From Terrimicrobiaceae bacterium (GTDB lineage Bacteria > Verrucomicrobiota > Verrucomicrobiia > Chthoniobacterales > Terrimicrobiaceae), in contig JAGYIV010000008.1 in NCBI GenBank assembly GCA_018402345.1, positions 930,001 to 994,000 of the forward strand: DNA of 64,000 bases, in the 5' to 3' direction. Below the pieces are notes generated by a model. It had not been told where the DNA came from. It did not search any database and saw only the letters and a program-made list of their open reading frames with translations. Positions 19,518 through 28,861 of this stretch are shown here, in pieces (positions within the stretch are counted from its first letter, which is position 1; every line of letters begins with the position of its first letter). The translations under genes were made by a program, and so were the position numbers.

Positions 19518-20621
19518 TCACTTTTTGGTGGCCGCGTTGTTGCGACTTTGAATGTAGCCGTCGCGAACCGAGAGGTAGGGATCGATGGCATCGCGGGTGA
19601 CGGCATCGTAAATCTGGAGGCGAGATTCCATGTTGCGCGTGGTGTTCGGGGTCGAAATCGAGAGCGCGACCGCCTCGCCGACGCCGCCGAAGGGAACCCA
19701 TGTCAACGGATTCAACGCGACATCGCCCGCCATACCCACGGTGTCGCGCACGCTTCTCGGGCCCAGCACCGGCAACACGAGATACGGGCCGTGGCCGATG
19801 CCCCACTTGGCCAATGTCTGCCCAGTGTCGGTGGACGGCACATCCGCCAGCGAGGGGATTTTGTCCGACACGCGGAAGATGCCGCCCACTCCGGCGATGG
19901 AATTGACGACGAACTTGCGGGTTTCAAGGTCGGCGTTCTTGAAGTCGAGTTGCAGCACGCGGTTGGTGAAGCGGATGGGATACTCGACGTTGTCATAGAC
20001 GTTTTTCACGGCCGTGCGCACCGGCTTTGGAAGAACAGTGGTGTAGACCTTCACGGCGGGCCTGAGGACGAAGTTGTAAAGCTGGTGGTTGATCCAGAAA
20101 AGGCCACGGTTCACAGGCTGGATCGGGTCCGAGACGCGCACGGCGTCGCCGTATTCGTCCAGATCGTCGTCGGCTGCGGATGGCGCTGGCGCTGTTTTTG
20201 CGGGCTTTGCGGCATCCTTCCTCACAGTGATCTCCGCAGGCTTGGCTTTCGCTTCGGCCTTGGAAGCCGGTGAAGGGGTGGATTTCGGGGCTGGTTTGGC
20301 TTTTGGCGTGGCCTTGGCTTTTGGTGTGGCCTTGGGTTTGGGCGTGGCCTTGGGTGTGGGCGTGGCCTTGGGTGTGGGCGTGGCCTTGGGTGTGGGTGTG
20401 GCGCGGGGTTTGGAAGCGGGGGTGGCGATCGGCTTGGCGTCGACACGGATCGACGACTCCAGTGCGCTGGCGAGGTAGAGCGTCTCGGAAGAGTTTTTCG
20501 GGAGACGCTCGGCGGAAGTGCCGTCGGCGAGGACGATCGCCGTGTTGGCAAAGGCGGCATGCCCTCCGCCGGTCAGGAGAACCACCACGGCAAAAATGAG
20601 TCGGACGGAGTGTGCGTTCAT
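19518..20621 (-). CDS. mlaA: MlaA-family protein with long low-complexity linker
   Basis: Outer-membrane component of the Mla phospholipid pathway. About 367 aa: a signal peptide (MNAHSVRLIFAVVVLL then GGGHAAFA), a Pro/Thr/Lys/Ala repeat segment (about residues 60-135), then the MlaA domain with DPIQPVNRGLFWINHQLYN, RFTNRVLQLDF, RVSDKIPSLADVPSTDTGQT and GPYLVLPVLGPRSVRDTVG. No lipobox cysteine follows the signal peptide, unlike the E. coli lipoprotein. It is the last gene of the mlaE-F-D-C-A operon, 58 bp after mlaC. Confidence 0.9.
   Translation of the reverse strand: MNAHSVRLIFAVVVLLTGGGHAAFANTAIVLADGTSAERLPKNSSETLYLASALESSIRVDAKPIATPASKPRATPTPKATPTPKATPTPKATPKPKATPKAKATPKAKPAPKSTPSPASKAEAKAKPAEITVRKDAAKPAKTAPAPSAADDDLDEYGDAVRVSDPIQPVNRGLFWINHQLYNFVLRPAVKVYTTVLPKPVRTAVKNVYDNVEYPIRFTNRVLQLDFKNADLETRKFVVNSIAGVGGIFRVSDKIPSLADVPSTDTGQTLAKWGIGHGPYLVLPVLGPRSVRDTVGMAGDVALNPLTWVPFGGVGEAVALSISTPNTTRNMESRLQIYDAVTRDAIDPYLSVRDGYIQSRNNAATKK
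20288..20400 (+). repeat. 18-bp tandem repeats inside mlaA
   Basis: Three perfect copies of GGCGTGGCCTTGGGTGTG lie at 20341-20394, flanked by degenerate copies. On the coding strand they encode the repeated KATPTP unit of the MlaA linker. Such repeats can change copy number by slippage without shifting the frame. Confidence 0.85.
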
Positions 20622-20679
20622 GAGGATTTCAACCATGGCCGCGGAGCGTCCGACTTTCAATAGGGTTGTCACCGGGCGC

Positions 20680-21258
20680 TCAAAGGGTGGATTTTTTCAA
20701 TGATCCGATGACGGCATCCGCCCCGCCGGCCTTGAAGCGGGCGTCGAATTGCGTGCGGTAGTTTGCGACCATGCTCACTCCCTCGATCACGATGTCCGTG
20801 ATGCGCCACCCTTTGGCACCAAGGAGTTCGAGGCGGTAGACAACGTCGTATTTGCTGCCTTTGTAGGTGGTCTTGGTGGAGATCTCCACGCGCCCCGGTG
20901 CGGGGGATTGGGCGGATTTGTAATCGATGGTCGGCAGCTCGCCGGGGGTGAATTTGCCGGAGTAGGAGCGGATGACGAGCGCGGTGAAGAGCCTGATGGC
21001 CTCGGCCTGCTGGGCGTCGGTGAATTGCCTCCAACCGGGGCCCACGGCGCGGCGGGTCATGGCGTCGAAACTGATCGTCTTGACCAGAAGAGGCTCGAGT
21101 TGCTTCGCGAGGGAGGGACCGTCGATGGCGCTATTGGCGGCAGTGGCAACCTGCGCGACGGCATTTTTTAAAAACGACTCGGCGTCGGCGGGGGTCGATG
21201 CCCGCAGGGCCGGCATGCCAACAAGGAGGAGTGCGAGTAGGATTGAACAGGGTTTCAT
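20680..21258 (-). CDS. mlaC: Periplasmic phospholipid-binding protein MlaC
   Basis: A 192-aa Ttg2D/MlaC protein that ferries phospholipids between outer and inner membrane complexes. It has a signal peptide (MKPCSILLALLLVGMPALRA) and the family region KTISFDAMTRRAVGPGWRQ, FTALVIRSYSGKFTPG, EISTKTTYKGSKYDVVYRLE and GWRITDIVIEGVSMVANYR. The ATG overlaps the mlaD stop as ATGA, so the start is well fixed. Confidence 0.94.
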   Translation of the reverse strand: MKPCSILLALLLVGMPALRASTPADAESFLKNAVAQVATAANSAIDGPSLAKQLEPLLVKTISFDAMTRRAVGPGWRQFTDAQQAEAIRLFTALVIRSYSGKFTPGELPTIDYKSAQSPAPGRVEISTKTTYKGSKYDVVYRLELLGAKGWRITDIVIEGVSMVANYRTQFDARFKAGGADAVIGSLKKSTL

Positions 21259-21743
21259 GGGGTTTCGGCCGCCGGGGTGGACTCGGTGGATTCATCGTCG
21301 ACAGCTCCAAAGGCCATTTTGCCAATGAGCGACTCGAGATCAACCGCGGATTCCGTCATGAGGATGCGTGCGCCGGGCTCGAGATGCGTCTCGTCCGCGC
21401 CGGGGGAGAGCGTGACATGCTTGTCGCCGATGAGGCCAGAGGACTTGATCGAAGCCATCGAGTCGGTGGGGAGGCGCAGCGCCGTTGGGATGCGGAGAGT
21501 GACGATGGCGCTGTAATCCTCGGGGTCCATGCGAATGTCCTCCACGCGGCCGACGGTTACACCCGACACCAGCACGCTGCTGCCGGAGTGGAGGCCGCCC
21601 GCATTGGCGAAGCGGGATTCGATCACGTAAGTGTCACCGTCGCCCAATGTCCCCGAGCCCGCGCGGAGCGAGAGGTGCACAACGGCGGCGATGCCCAGAA
21701 GCACAAAGACGCCGACAAGGAATTCAAGGGTGGATTTTTTCAT
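21255..21743 (-). CDS. mlaD: MlaD-family MCE protein
   Basis: A 162-aa inner-membrane-anchored substrate-binding ring subunit of the Mla ABC system. A single N-terminal helix (EFLVGVFVLLGIAAVVHLSL) precedes one MCE domain (VIESRFANAGGLHSGSSVLV, VGRVEDIRMD, SSGLIGDKHVTLSPG). A short acidic/Ser-Thr tail ends the protein. It overlaps mlaF and mlaC by 4 bp each (ATGA). Confidence 0.95.
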   Translation of the reverse strand: MKKSTLEFLVGVFVLLGIAAVVHLSLRAGSGTLGDGDTYVIESRFANAGGLHSGSSVLVSGVTVGRVEDIRMDPEDYSAIVTLRIPTALRLPTDSMASIKSSGLIGDKHVTLSPGADETHLEPGARILMTESAVDLESLIGKMAFGAVDDESTESTPAAETP

Positions 21744-22534
21744 GCGGCAGCGGGTTCAGGCGAGCGGATGGCCGCAATCGTGGCGCGGAGGGCGGCTTCG
21801 CTATCGCGGAACTGGGCAACCACCGGGTGGGTGGAGGAGGTGAAATCCGCCGGCGTGCCTTCGAACTGGATGCGGCCTTTCTCAAGGAGGGCGACACGAT
21901 CACTGGCCACAAGAGCCTCGGGCACGTCGTGCGTGACGACAAGCGCCGTGAACCCGGCGAGGCGTTGGTATTTGGCGATCATGGCGAAAACGGCGTTGCG
22001 GCGGAGGGGGTCGAGTCCGGCGGTGGGTTCGTCGAAAAGGACCAATTCAGGTTGTGTAACAATGGCGCGCGCAAGGGCAAGACGCTTTTGCATGCCGCCG
22101 GAAAGCGCGCCGGGGTGGTGGTCGCGGAAGTCCTCCATCTCGAGTTGGCGGAGCGCCTCGAGGCTGCGCGATTGGATCTCCTCCTTGTCGAGGCGAGTTG
22201 TCTGCTCGAGGGGAAGGGAGACATTCTCGAGCGCCGTGAGCGAATCGAAAAGGGCGTTGCCTTGGAAAAGAACACCGCACCGCCGCCGGAAATCACGCAT
22301 CGCTCGGGCGTCGCGCCCGAGCGGGCGGCCGTCGAACGAAATGGCGCCGGCATCGGGCGGCACGATTCCGGCAACGCATTTGAGGAACACCGATTTGCCC
22401 GCGCCGCTGGGGCCGAGCACAGTGAAGATCATGCCGCTCGGGACTTCGAGGTCGATGCCCGAGAGCACCTCGCGGCCGTGGAAGCTTTTCGAGAGGCCCC
22501 GAATCCCGAGGATGCATGATGACGCGGCGCCCAT
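21740..22534 (-). CDS. mlaF: Mla ABC transporter ATP-binding protein
   Basis: A 264-aa ATPase powering retrograde phospholipid transport. Motifs are Walker A VLGPSGAGKSVFLKC, Q-loop VLFQGNALFDSLTALENV, ABC signature ALSGGMQKRLALARAI, Walker B LVLFDEPTAGLDP and H-loop VVTHDV. The FDSLTALENV and GGMQKR wording is typical of MlaF rather than other ABC ATPases. ATG 22534 lies 2 bp after the mlaE stop. Confidence 0.96.
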   Translation of the reverse strand: MGAASSCILGIRGLSKSFHGREVLSGIDLEVPSGMIFTVLGPSGAGKSVFLKCVAGIVPPDAGAISFDGRPLGRDARAMRDFRRRCGVLFQGNALFDSLTALENVSLPLEQTTRLDKEEIQSRSLEALRQLEMEDFRDHHPGALSGGMQKRLALARAIVTQPELVLFDEPTAGLDPLRRNAVFAMIAKYQRLAGFTALVVTHDVPEALVASDRVALLEKGRIQFEGTPADFTSSTHPVVAQFRDSEAALRATIAAIRSPEPAAA

Positions 22535-22536
22535 GG

Positions 22537-23322
22537 TCAGACGAAAAACGAACTGATGATGTAGTCCCCCACCAGCACCATGATGCTCGAGAGCACCACC
22601 GCTCGGGTGGTGGCGGCGCTCACGGCCCTCGCTCCAGAGGCGGAGTGGTTGAGGCCCGCGTGGAAGCCTTGGTAGGCGCAGATCGAGGTGGCCAGGAGGC
22701 CGAAGACGGCGGCCTTGGAAAAACACTCGCGCAGGTCGCGGAACTCGATCGCGCGGTCCACCGCGGACCAGTAGACGCCGGAATCGACGCCGAGAAGCAT
22801 CGATCCCGAGACGCTCCCGCCCCACAGCCCGACGACCACAAACAATGCCGCTTGGAAAGGGTAGACAAGCAGCGCCGCCAGCAGGCGTGGCGCGACAAGG
22901 TAGCCGACGCTGTCCACACCCATCGTCTCCAGCGCGGCGATCTGCTCGGTGTTGCGCTGGATACCCAACTCGGCGGCAAAAGCCGAGCCGGCCTGCCCGA
23001 TGAGCATCAATGCGGCCAGCACCGGCGCCATTTCCCGAACAAGGCTGAGCGATACCATCGTTCCCAGCAAGCCCTCGGAGCCGAAGCGGCTCAGCACATG
23101 GTAGCCTTGCAGGCCCAGCACGAGACCAGTGAACACGCCAACGATCAGCACCACCGGCAGGCACACCGTGCCCTGCTCGTGCACCGCTCTGGCGAACCGG
23201 CGCCATAGCCTGCGGGTGCCCGGCACGGAAAAAAACGACCTCCCGACAAACAACGAGAAGTCTCCAAGCCCCTCCACGACATCCAGCGATACACGGCCCA
23301 CACTGCGGATCATTGCCGACAT
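22537..23322 (-). CDS. mlaE: Mla ABC transporter permease
   Basis: About 261 aa, the MlaE/YrbE permease family, with five or so hydrophobic helices. Signature stretches are [40 protein letters not shown] and [20 protein letters not shown] (the cytoplasmic coupling helix), then [17 protein letters not shown] 23322 is chosen with GAGGG 12 bp upstream; the frame stays open to a TTG at 23433, which would add a Pro/Arg-rich stretch. It is the first gene of the operon and is divergent from the SulP gene. Confidence 0.93.
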   Translation of the reverse strand: MSAMIRSVGRVSLDVVEGLGDFSLFVGRSFFSVPGTRRLWRRFARAVHEQGTVCLPVVLIVGVFTGLVLGLQGYHVLSRFGSEGLLGTMVSLSLVREMAPVLAALMLIGQAGSAFAAELGIQRNTEQIAALETMGVDSVGYLVAPRLLAALLVYPFQAALFVVVGLWGGSVSGSMLLGVDSGVYWSAVDRAIEFRDLRECFSKAAVFGLLATSICAYQGFHAGLNHSASGARAVSAATTRAVVLSSIMVLVGDYIISSFFV

Positions 23323-23478
23323 TTGGCAGAGGACCCTCGGAAACACAACACCCCACAACACCCCACGTGCGGAAGAAATGCCCTTGCCATGTCGCGGCGG
23401 GCGTGAATTCTGAGCGGGCTTTGGTTCCCGCAAGGTGTGTCGTGCGTCGTCACGCGGCGGGTGGGGCAGGGTTTCGAT

Positions 23479-24957
23479 ATGTTCAAGAATTTCACGAAGG
23501 AATGGTTTTCAAATATCCCGAAGGATTTGCTTTCGGGGTTGGTGGTGGCACTGGCGCTGATCCCAGAGGCGATCGCGTTTTCGATCATCGCCGGTGTCGA
23601 TCCGAAGGTCGGCCTCTACGCCTCGTTTTGCATCGCGGTGGTTACGGCGTTCGCCGGCGGACGGCCCGGCATGATCTCGGCGGCGACGGGCGCGATGGCG
23701 CTCCTCATGCTCACGCTGGTCAAGGAACACGGCCTCCAATACCTGCTTGCGGCCACGTTGCTAACGGGGTTTTTCCAAATCCTTTGCGGCTTGCTGCGGC
23801 TCGGCGAGGCGCTGAAATTCGTCTCGCGTTCGGTGCTGACGGGGTTTGTGAACGCGCTGGCGATTCTCATTTTCATGGCCCAGTTGCCGGAGTTCAAAGG
23901 GGTGGGCTGGCAGATGCCGGCGATGGTTGCGGGCGGACTGGCCATCATTTACATCCTTCCGCGTTACACAAAGGCGGTGCCGTCGCCGCTGGTCTGCATC
24001 GTCGTGCTCACGTTGATCTCGGTGTTTGCGGGCATGGAACTGCGGACCGTGGGGGACATGGGCCAACTGCCCTCGGCGTTGCCTCTTTTCCTGCTACCCG
24101 ATGTGCCGCTGACCTGGGAAACGCTGCGCATCATCCTCCCGTATGCCATCCCGCTGACAGTTGTCGGTCTGTTGGAGTCGCTCATGACCGCGTCGATTGT
24201 CGACGACCTCACCGATACCGACAGCGACAAGAACCGCGAATGTGTCGGCCAGGGCGCGGCGAACATCGTTGCGGGCTGCTTCGGCGGCATGGCCGGCTGC
24301 GCGATGATCGGGCAGACCGTGATCAATGTGAAATCCGGCGGCCGCGGGCGCTTGTCGTGCTTTTGCGCTGGCGTGTTCCTTCTCATCCTCATCGTCGTGC
24401 TCGGCGAGTGGGTGAAAATCATTCCCATGGCGGCGCTGGTCGCCGTCATGATCATGGTGTCGGTCGGCACGTTCAGCTGGGAATCGATCAAAAACCTGCG
24501 CACGCATCCGAGGACATCGAGCTTGGTCATGATCACAACCGTGCTGGTAGTGGTATTCACCCACAACCTGGCGATCGGGGTGGCGATCGGCGTGCTCATG
24601 AGTGTGATCTCGTTCGCGCGGAAGGCGGCGCGCCTGGTGCGTGTCCGCACGGAACTGTCGGCGGACGGCGAGACGCGCACATATTTTGTCGAGGGCAACC
24701 TGTTCTTTGTGTCGGCTGGGCAATTCGCGCGCTCGTTCAACTATCGCGAGGCAGTGGCGCGTGTGGCGATCGATGTCACCCGCGCGCATGTTTGGGACAT
24801 CACCTCCGTTGCGGCGCTTGACAAAGTGGTGTTGAAGTTCAGGCGCGACGGAGCGCATGTCGAGGTGATCGGCCTGAATCAGGCCAGCGCCACTCTCATC
24901 GAGCGGGTGGCGGTCCATGACAAGCCCGAGGCCGCCGCAACCCAACAACTCCACTGA
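23479..24957 (+). CDS. SulP-family inorganic anion transporter
   Basis: A 492-aa membrane protein with ten or more hydrophobic helices and a C-terminal STAS domain. Family motifs are [52 protein letters not shown] and [16 protein letters not shown]. The STAS domain (about residues 405-480) includes [20 protein letters not shown]. Sulfate, bicarbonate or other anions are possible substrates. The universal stress protein 12 bp downstream is a frequent partner of SulP genes. ATG 23479 is preferred over the longer frame from 23437. Confidence 0.93.
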   Translation: MFKNFTKEWFSNIPKDLLSGLVVALALIPEAIAFSIIAGVDPKVGLYASFCIAVVTAFAGGRPGMISAATGAMALLMLTLVKEHGLQYLLAATLLTGFFQILCGLLRLGEALKFVSRSVLTGFVNALAILIFMAQLPEFKGVGWQMPAMVAGGLAIIYILPRYTKAVPSPLVCIVVLTLISVFAGMELRTVGDMGQLPSALPLFLLPDVPLTWETLRIILPYAIPLTVVGLLESLMTASIVDDLTDTDSDKNRECVGQGAANIVAGCFGGMAGCAMIGQTVINVKSGGRGRLSCFCAGVFLLILIVVLGEWVKIIPMAALVAVMIMVSVGTFSWESIKNLRTHPRTSSLVMITTVLVVVFTHNLAIGVAIGVLMSVISFARKAARLVRVRTELSADGETRTYFVEGNLFFVSAGQFARSFNYREAVARVAIDVTRAHVWDITSVAALDKVVLKFRRDGAHVEVIGLNQASATLIERVAVHDKPEAAATQQLH

Positions 24958-24968
24958 ATCCACCGGAC

Positions 24969-25814
24969 ATGAAAACCATCCTCGCCTGCACCGACGGCTC
25001 CGTTTACTCCGCAAGCATCCTCGACCACACCTCCTGGGCCGCACGCCGGTGCGAGGCCGCGGTGCGCGTGCTTCACGTGCTCGATTCCCACCGCGAACAG
25101 GCCGAGTTGGTCGATATCAGCGGTGCCATGGGCCTGGACACTGGCGCGGCATTCCTCGCCGAACTCGCCGCCCTCGAGGAAAAGAAAAATCGCCTGGCTC
25201 GGGAGCGCGGCAAGGCTCTTCTCGAACACGCCGCGAAACGCCTCAAAGACGCCGGCGTGGAAACGGTCGACACCATTCAGGAACACGGCGAACTCGTGGA
25301 ATCCGTCACGGCCATGGAGCGCGACGCCGATCTTGTCGTGATCGGAAAACGCGGGGAGTCGGCCGATTTCGCAAAACTCCACCTCGGCTCGAACCTCGAG
25401 CGCGTCATCCGCGCCAGCACCCGCCCGGTGCTGGTGGCCGCACGCGAGTTCCATCCGATCGAGAATGTCCTCATCGCCTATGACGGCGGCCCGAGCATCG
25501 AGAAGGCGATTCGATTCCTCTGCGAAAGCCCCCTGCTGAAAGGCCTCGCCTGCGTGCTGGTGCATGCCGGCGAAATGGCATCGGCCGCCCTCGAAGAGTC
25601 TACCGCCCGACTGATCGCCTCGGGAATCAACGCCACCGCCGAGTGCATCCCCGGCCACCCCGAGGAGGTCGTCACCGCAGCCGTCTCCAAGCACCGCGTC
25701 AACCTCGTGGTCATGGGTGCCTACGGCCACTCCCGCCTCCGCCATCTCGTCATCGGCAGCACTACCACCTCCCTCGTCCGCAGCTGCAAGGTGTCGGTTC
25801 TCGTCTTCCGGTAA
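24969..25814 (+). CDS. Universal stress protein with two Usp domains
   Basis: A 281-aa tandem UspA protein. Domain 1 (about 1-155) starts MKTILACTDGSVYSASIL; domain 2 (about 163-281) starts NVLIAYDGGPSIEKAIRFL. The second half ends with VVMGAYGHSRLRHLVIGSTT, the ATP-binding G-x2-G-x9-G-S/T type motif, while domain 1 has VIGKRGESADFAKLHLGSN. It lies 12 bp after the SulP gene, so the two are probably one transcript and may act together in anion homeostasis under stress. Confidence 0.93.
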   Translation: MKTILACTDGSVYSASILDHTSWAARRCEAAVRVLHVLDSHREQAELVDISGAMGLDTGAAFLAELAALEEKKNRLARERGKALLEHAAKRLKDAGVETVDTIQEHGELVESVTAMERDADLVVIGKRGESADFAKLHLGSNLERVIRASTRPVLVAAREFHPIENVLIAYDGGPSIEKAIRFLCESPLLKGLACVLVHAGEMASAALEESTARLIASGINATAECIPGHPEEVVTAAVSKHRVNLVVMGAYGHSRLRHLVIGSTTTSLVRSCKVSVLVFR

Positions 25815-25866
25815 CCCGTAGTAAGGCCTCCGCTGCCTTGCTGGCCGCCAGTTTTGGGAAGCGGGT

Positions 25867-25888
25867 CTATAGTTCATTTAGACTATAG
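25867..25888. promoter_or_regulatory. Palindrome upstream of the FucP-like gene
   Basis: CTATAGT, an 8-base spacer TCATTTAG, then ACTATAG form a perfect 7-bp inverted repeat in an otherwise short AT-rich patch, 70 bp before the permease start. The shape fits an operator for a sugar-responsive repressor, but no regulator gene is adjacent. Confidence 0.35.
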
Positions 25889-25957
25889 CAATGAGTGGCT
25901 TGGGGGGGTGAATCTTCTTGAGTGGCTCGGGGGGCTGCATGTTGGATGCCGTGACTT

Positions 25958-27256
25958 ATGGAATCCCGACTCCTCCCCAAGCACCTCCTCCCCTCCTTTA
26001 TTCTCGTCACCACGCTGTTCAGTTTGTGGGGCTTTGCGAACGACATCACGAACCCGATGGTCGCGGCGTTCAAGAACGTGCTGCTAATCTCGCACTTCGA
26101 GAGTTCGCTGGTGCAGGCGGCGTTCTACGGGGGGTATTGCGTGATGGCGATTCCGGCGGCGTTGTTTATCCGGCGCTTCACCTACAAGAGCGGCATTCTG
26201 ACAGGGTTGGCGCTGTATGCGGCGGGGTGCCTTTTGTTCATTCCAGCCGGAAGCGCAATGGAGTTCGGGATTTTTCTCGCGGCGTATTTCATCATGACCA
26301 GCGGGTTGGCGTTTCTGGAGACGACGGCGAATCCCTACATCCTCTCGATGGGTCCGGAGGAAACGGCGGCGCAACGCTTGAATTTCGCGCAGGCATTCAA
26401 TCCGGTCGGGTCGCTGCTCGGCATGTTTGTGGCGAAGGATTTCATCCTCGGGCGGCTGGATCCGGCGGACGAGGCCACGCGGCGGGAGTTGATGCAAACG
26501 AATCCGGCGGCATTGGAAAAAATCCAGATGGCGGATTTGGCGGTGATCGTGTGGCCGTATGCGATCCTTGGCGGTGTGGTGCTGCTGGCGCTGCTCGTGT
26601 TCGCACTGAGCCGGTTGCCTGATTCGACCTCCCATGAAGCGCGGAATTCGAGTATCGCCGCCTCGCTCGGGCGGCTCCTGCGCACGCCGGACTACGTGTG
26701 GGGTGTGGTGGCGCAGGCGTTTTATGTGGGGTTGCAGATCATGGTCTGGACGTTCATCATCCAATACGCGGTGAACGAACTCGGCCTCCCGGCGAAGGAG
26801 GCGCAGGGCTACAACATTCTTGCGATGGTGGTCTTCGTGAGCAGCCGGTTTGTGTGCACCTACCTGTTGAAATTTTTCAATCCTGGCATGTTGCTCGCGG
26901 CGCTGGCGGTGGTGGGCGGCGCCTTGCTTCTCGGGGCGATCTTCATCCACGGCATGCTTGGCCTCTACTGCATGGTTGGCGTGTCGGCCTGCATGTCGCT
27001 CATGTTCCCGACGATCTACGGCATCGCGCTGAGTGGGCTCGGGGAAGACGCCAAGCTGGGCTCCGCTGGGTTGATCTGCGCGATCGGCGGCGGGTGTGTG
27101 ATGCCGCCGTTGCAGGCGCTGATCATGGATGGAAGCGGCATTGCGCTCGGGGCGTTCACACTCTCGGCGACGCGGGCCTCGTTTTTCCTGCCGCTGTTCT
27201 GCTTTGTGGTGATCGCCTTCTACGGCACACGGTCGTTCCTCGCCGCGCGGAGGTGA
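25958..27256 (+). CDS. FucP-like sugar MFS permease
   Basis: A 432-aa major-facilitator transporter with twelve hydrophobic segments, resembling L-fucose:H+ symporters. Characteristic stretches are TTLFSLWGFANDITNPMVAA, QAAFYGGYCVMAIPAALFI, FLETTANPYILSMGPEETAA, RLNFAQAFNPVGSLLG and SLMFPTIYGIALSGLGEDAK. No sugar-catabolic gene lies nearby, so the substrate (fucose, glucose, galactose or another hexose) is open. Confidence 0.92.
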   Translation: MESRLLPKHLLPSFILVTTLFSLWGFANDITNPMVAAFKNVLLISHFESSLVQAAFYGGYCVMAIPAALFIRRFTYKSGILTGLALYAAGCLLFIPAGSAMEFGIFLAAYFIMTSGLAFLETTANPYILSMGPEETAAQRLNFAQAFNPVGSLLGMFVAKDFILGRLDPADEATRRELMQTNPAALEKIQMADLAVIVWPYAILGGVVLLALLVFALSRLPDSTSHEARNSSIAASLGRLLRTPDYVWGVVAQAFYVGLQIMVWTFIIQYAVNELGLPAKEAQGYNILAMVVFVSSRFVCTYLLKFFNPGMLLAALAVVGGALLLGAIFIHGMLGLYCMVGVSACMSLMFPTIYGIALSGLGEDAKLGSAGLICAIGGGCVMPPLQALIMDGSGIALGAFTLSATRASFFLPLFCFVVIAFYGTRSFLAARR

Positions 27257-27259
27257 GAA

Positions 27260-28861
27260 TCAGGCCATGGCAGGCTTCGCCGCCAGCGAGCGGTGCCTGA
27301 AAACAGCCACGGCGACAAAGAGGAGTTCGACGGAGACAAAGGTCACCGCGCCCGGCAGGCCGCCAGTCCCGAATCCGTAGCTGTGCAGTCCCACGCCGAG
27401 GATGAAGTTCACGCCATACCAGGCCATGATGATGGATTGGAAGGCGAGGATGGCTCCAACGGCCATACCGAAGCCCGCCCATTTTCCGGCGATGCGGCCG
27501 TGGAGGAGGAAGAGGTAGGACAGTAGGGCGATGAGGGCCCATGTCTCCTTCGGATCCCAATCCCAGAAGCGGCCCCACGAGTAGTTCGCCCACACGGCAC
27601 CGAGGATGGTGCCGACAGCCAGCAGGAGGACTCCGATCTGGATGGTGCGGTAGAGGTAGTTGTTCAATGCCGGCGAGGGTTTCGACCCCAAGATCACCTT
27701 GCCGAGGATGATGTGGCCCACGCCGAGCGCGAGCGCAAAGGCGCCGTAGCTGAGCGTGATGGTGAGCACGTGGGTGGTGAGCCAGAAATTGTCGGCGAGC
27801 ACCGGCACAAGCGGGGTGATCGACGAGTCGAGGATGACCGGTTGGGTGTCGGCGAGGATCAGAGAGGCTACGGCTACAGGCACGGCTCCGAGCAGGAAAT
27901 ACCGGCAGCGGTAGATCGCCTCGAAGAGCAGTGCGAAGAAAATCGTGCCGAAGGCGACCCACACGACGGATTCATACATGTTGGTTACCGGCGCGCGGCC
28001 AGAGATAATGGTGCGCAGCACGAAGCCCGCGATCTGCAGGAGAAAGCCCGCGCTGCCGAATAGCCAGCCCAGCGCGTATCCGGTGCGACCGGGAATCGCG
28101 AGCAGCATGACGCCGGCGATCAGGTAGAGAATCCATGCCCAGCGGAAGGGGTGGATTTTCTGGTAGGCCACCTCGACAGCGATCTTGCCTGGATCGGCCT
28201 GGAAGCGGGGTTCTTCGCGGGCCTGTTCGGAGCGAAGGAGGGTCAACCCGTTGTCGAAGACTTGCTGGTTGTTCTCAACAAATCCGCGGCGAAGTTCCAC
28301 CAGCGCGGGGTCGTCGGGCGTGAGCGGGCTCCATGCGGCGGCGCCGGTGGGCAGGAGCGTGACAAGTTTTCCAGAGACGAGACCCTCGAAAAGCGCGAGG
28401 CGCATGCCGATCGTGGAAACCTCGCGCTGGATGACATCGAGTTTCACCTTGGGGTTTTTCGCGCGGGCGTCGGAGACTTCATGGAGCGCGTTGCGGAGGG
28501 CTTCGCTGCCGGCGAGTTCGCGGTAGCTGAAGAGCTTTTGCGAGGGGTCGAGGCCCGCTTGGTCCTTGAACTTGCGATTGCCGATGAGGATGAGCGGTTC
28601 GTTTTCCCACCCCTTTGGGGCGAGCCAGAGCGAGGCGACCGTGAAGACCGGGCCAAGGGTGCGGCCATCCTTTGTCTTGAACGAGGGCTTGCCAGTCATG
28701 CCGAGGATCGTTTCGTGCGCGAAGACGAAAAACGGCTTTTTGCGTCCCCCCTCTTGGATGGCGATGTCATCGAGGCCCGAGATGTCGAGGGCGCGGAGCG
28801 CTGGCGTGGTCAACATCGCAACGGCGGCGATGGCGAGAGCGAGGCGGAGGAGTCGAGTCAT
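27260..28861 (-). CDS. ccsA: Cytochrome c biogenesis protein CcsA/ResC type
   Basis: A 533-aa heme-delivery subunit of System II cytochrome c maturation. It begins with a signal-like segment (LLRLALAIAAVAMLTTPALR) and a soluble exported region of about 230 residues, then about eight membrane helices. The WWD heme motif WANYSWGRFWDWDPKETWAL is intact, with flanking histidines (TTHVLTITLSYGAF, LHGRIAGKW). The soluble N-terminal part is larger than in plain CcsA. ATG 28861 overlaps the resB stop (ATGA). Confidence 0.93.
   Translation of the reverse strand: MTRLLRLALAIAAVAMLTTPALRALDISGLDDIAIQEGGRKKPFFVFAHETILGMTGKPSFKTKDGRTLGPVFTVASLWLAPKGWENEPLILIGNRKFKDQAGLDPSQKLFSYRELAGSEALRNALHEVSDARAKNPKVKLDVIQREVSTIGMRLALFEGLVSGKLVTLLPTGAAAWSPLTPDDPALVELRRGFVENNQQVFDNGLTLLRSEQAREEPRFQADPGKIAVEVAYQKIHPFRWAWILYLIAGVMLLAIPGRTGYALGWLFGSAGFLLQIAGFVLRTIISGRAPVTNMYESVVWVAFGTIFFALLFEAIYRCRYFLLGAVPVAVASLILADTQPVILDSSITPLVPVLADNFWLTTHVLTITLSYGAFALALGVGHIILGKVILGSKPSPALNNYLYRTIQIGVLLLAVGTILGAVWANYSWGRFWDWDPKETWALIALLSYLFLLHGRIAGKWAGFGMAVGAILAFQSIIMAWYGVNFILGVGLHSYGFGTGGLPGAVTFVSVELLFVAVAVFRHRSLAAKPAMA

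Noticed and set aside
20288-20400. Short tandem repeats as a CRISPR array
   Set aside because: Units are 18 bp with no spacers and encode the MlaA linker in frame. No CRISPR array or cas gene was seen anywhere in the window.
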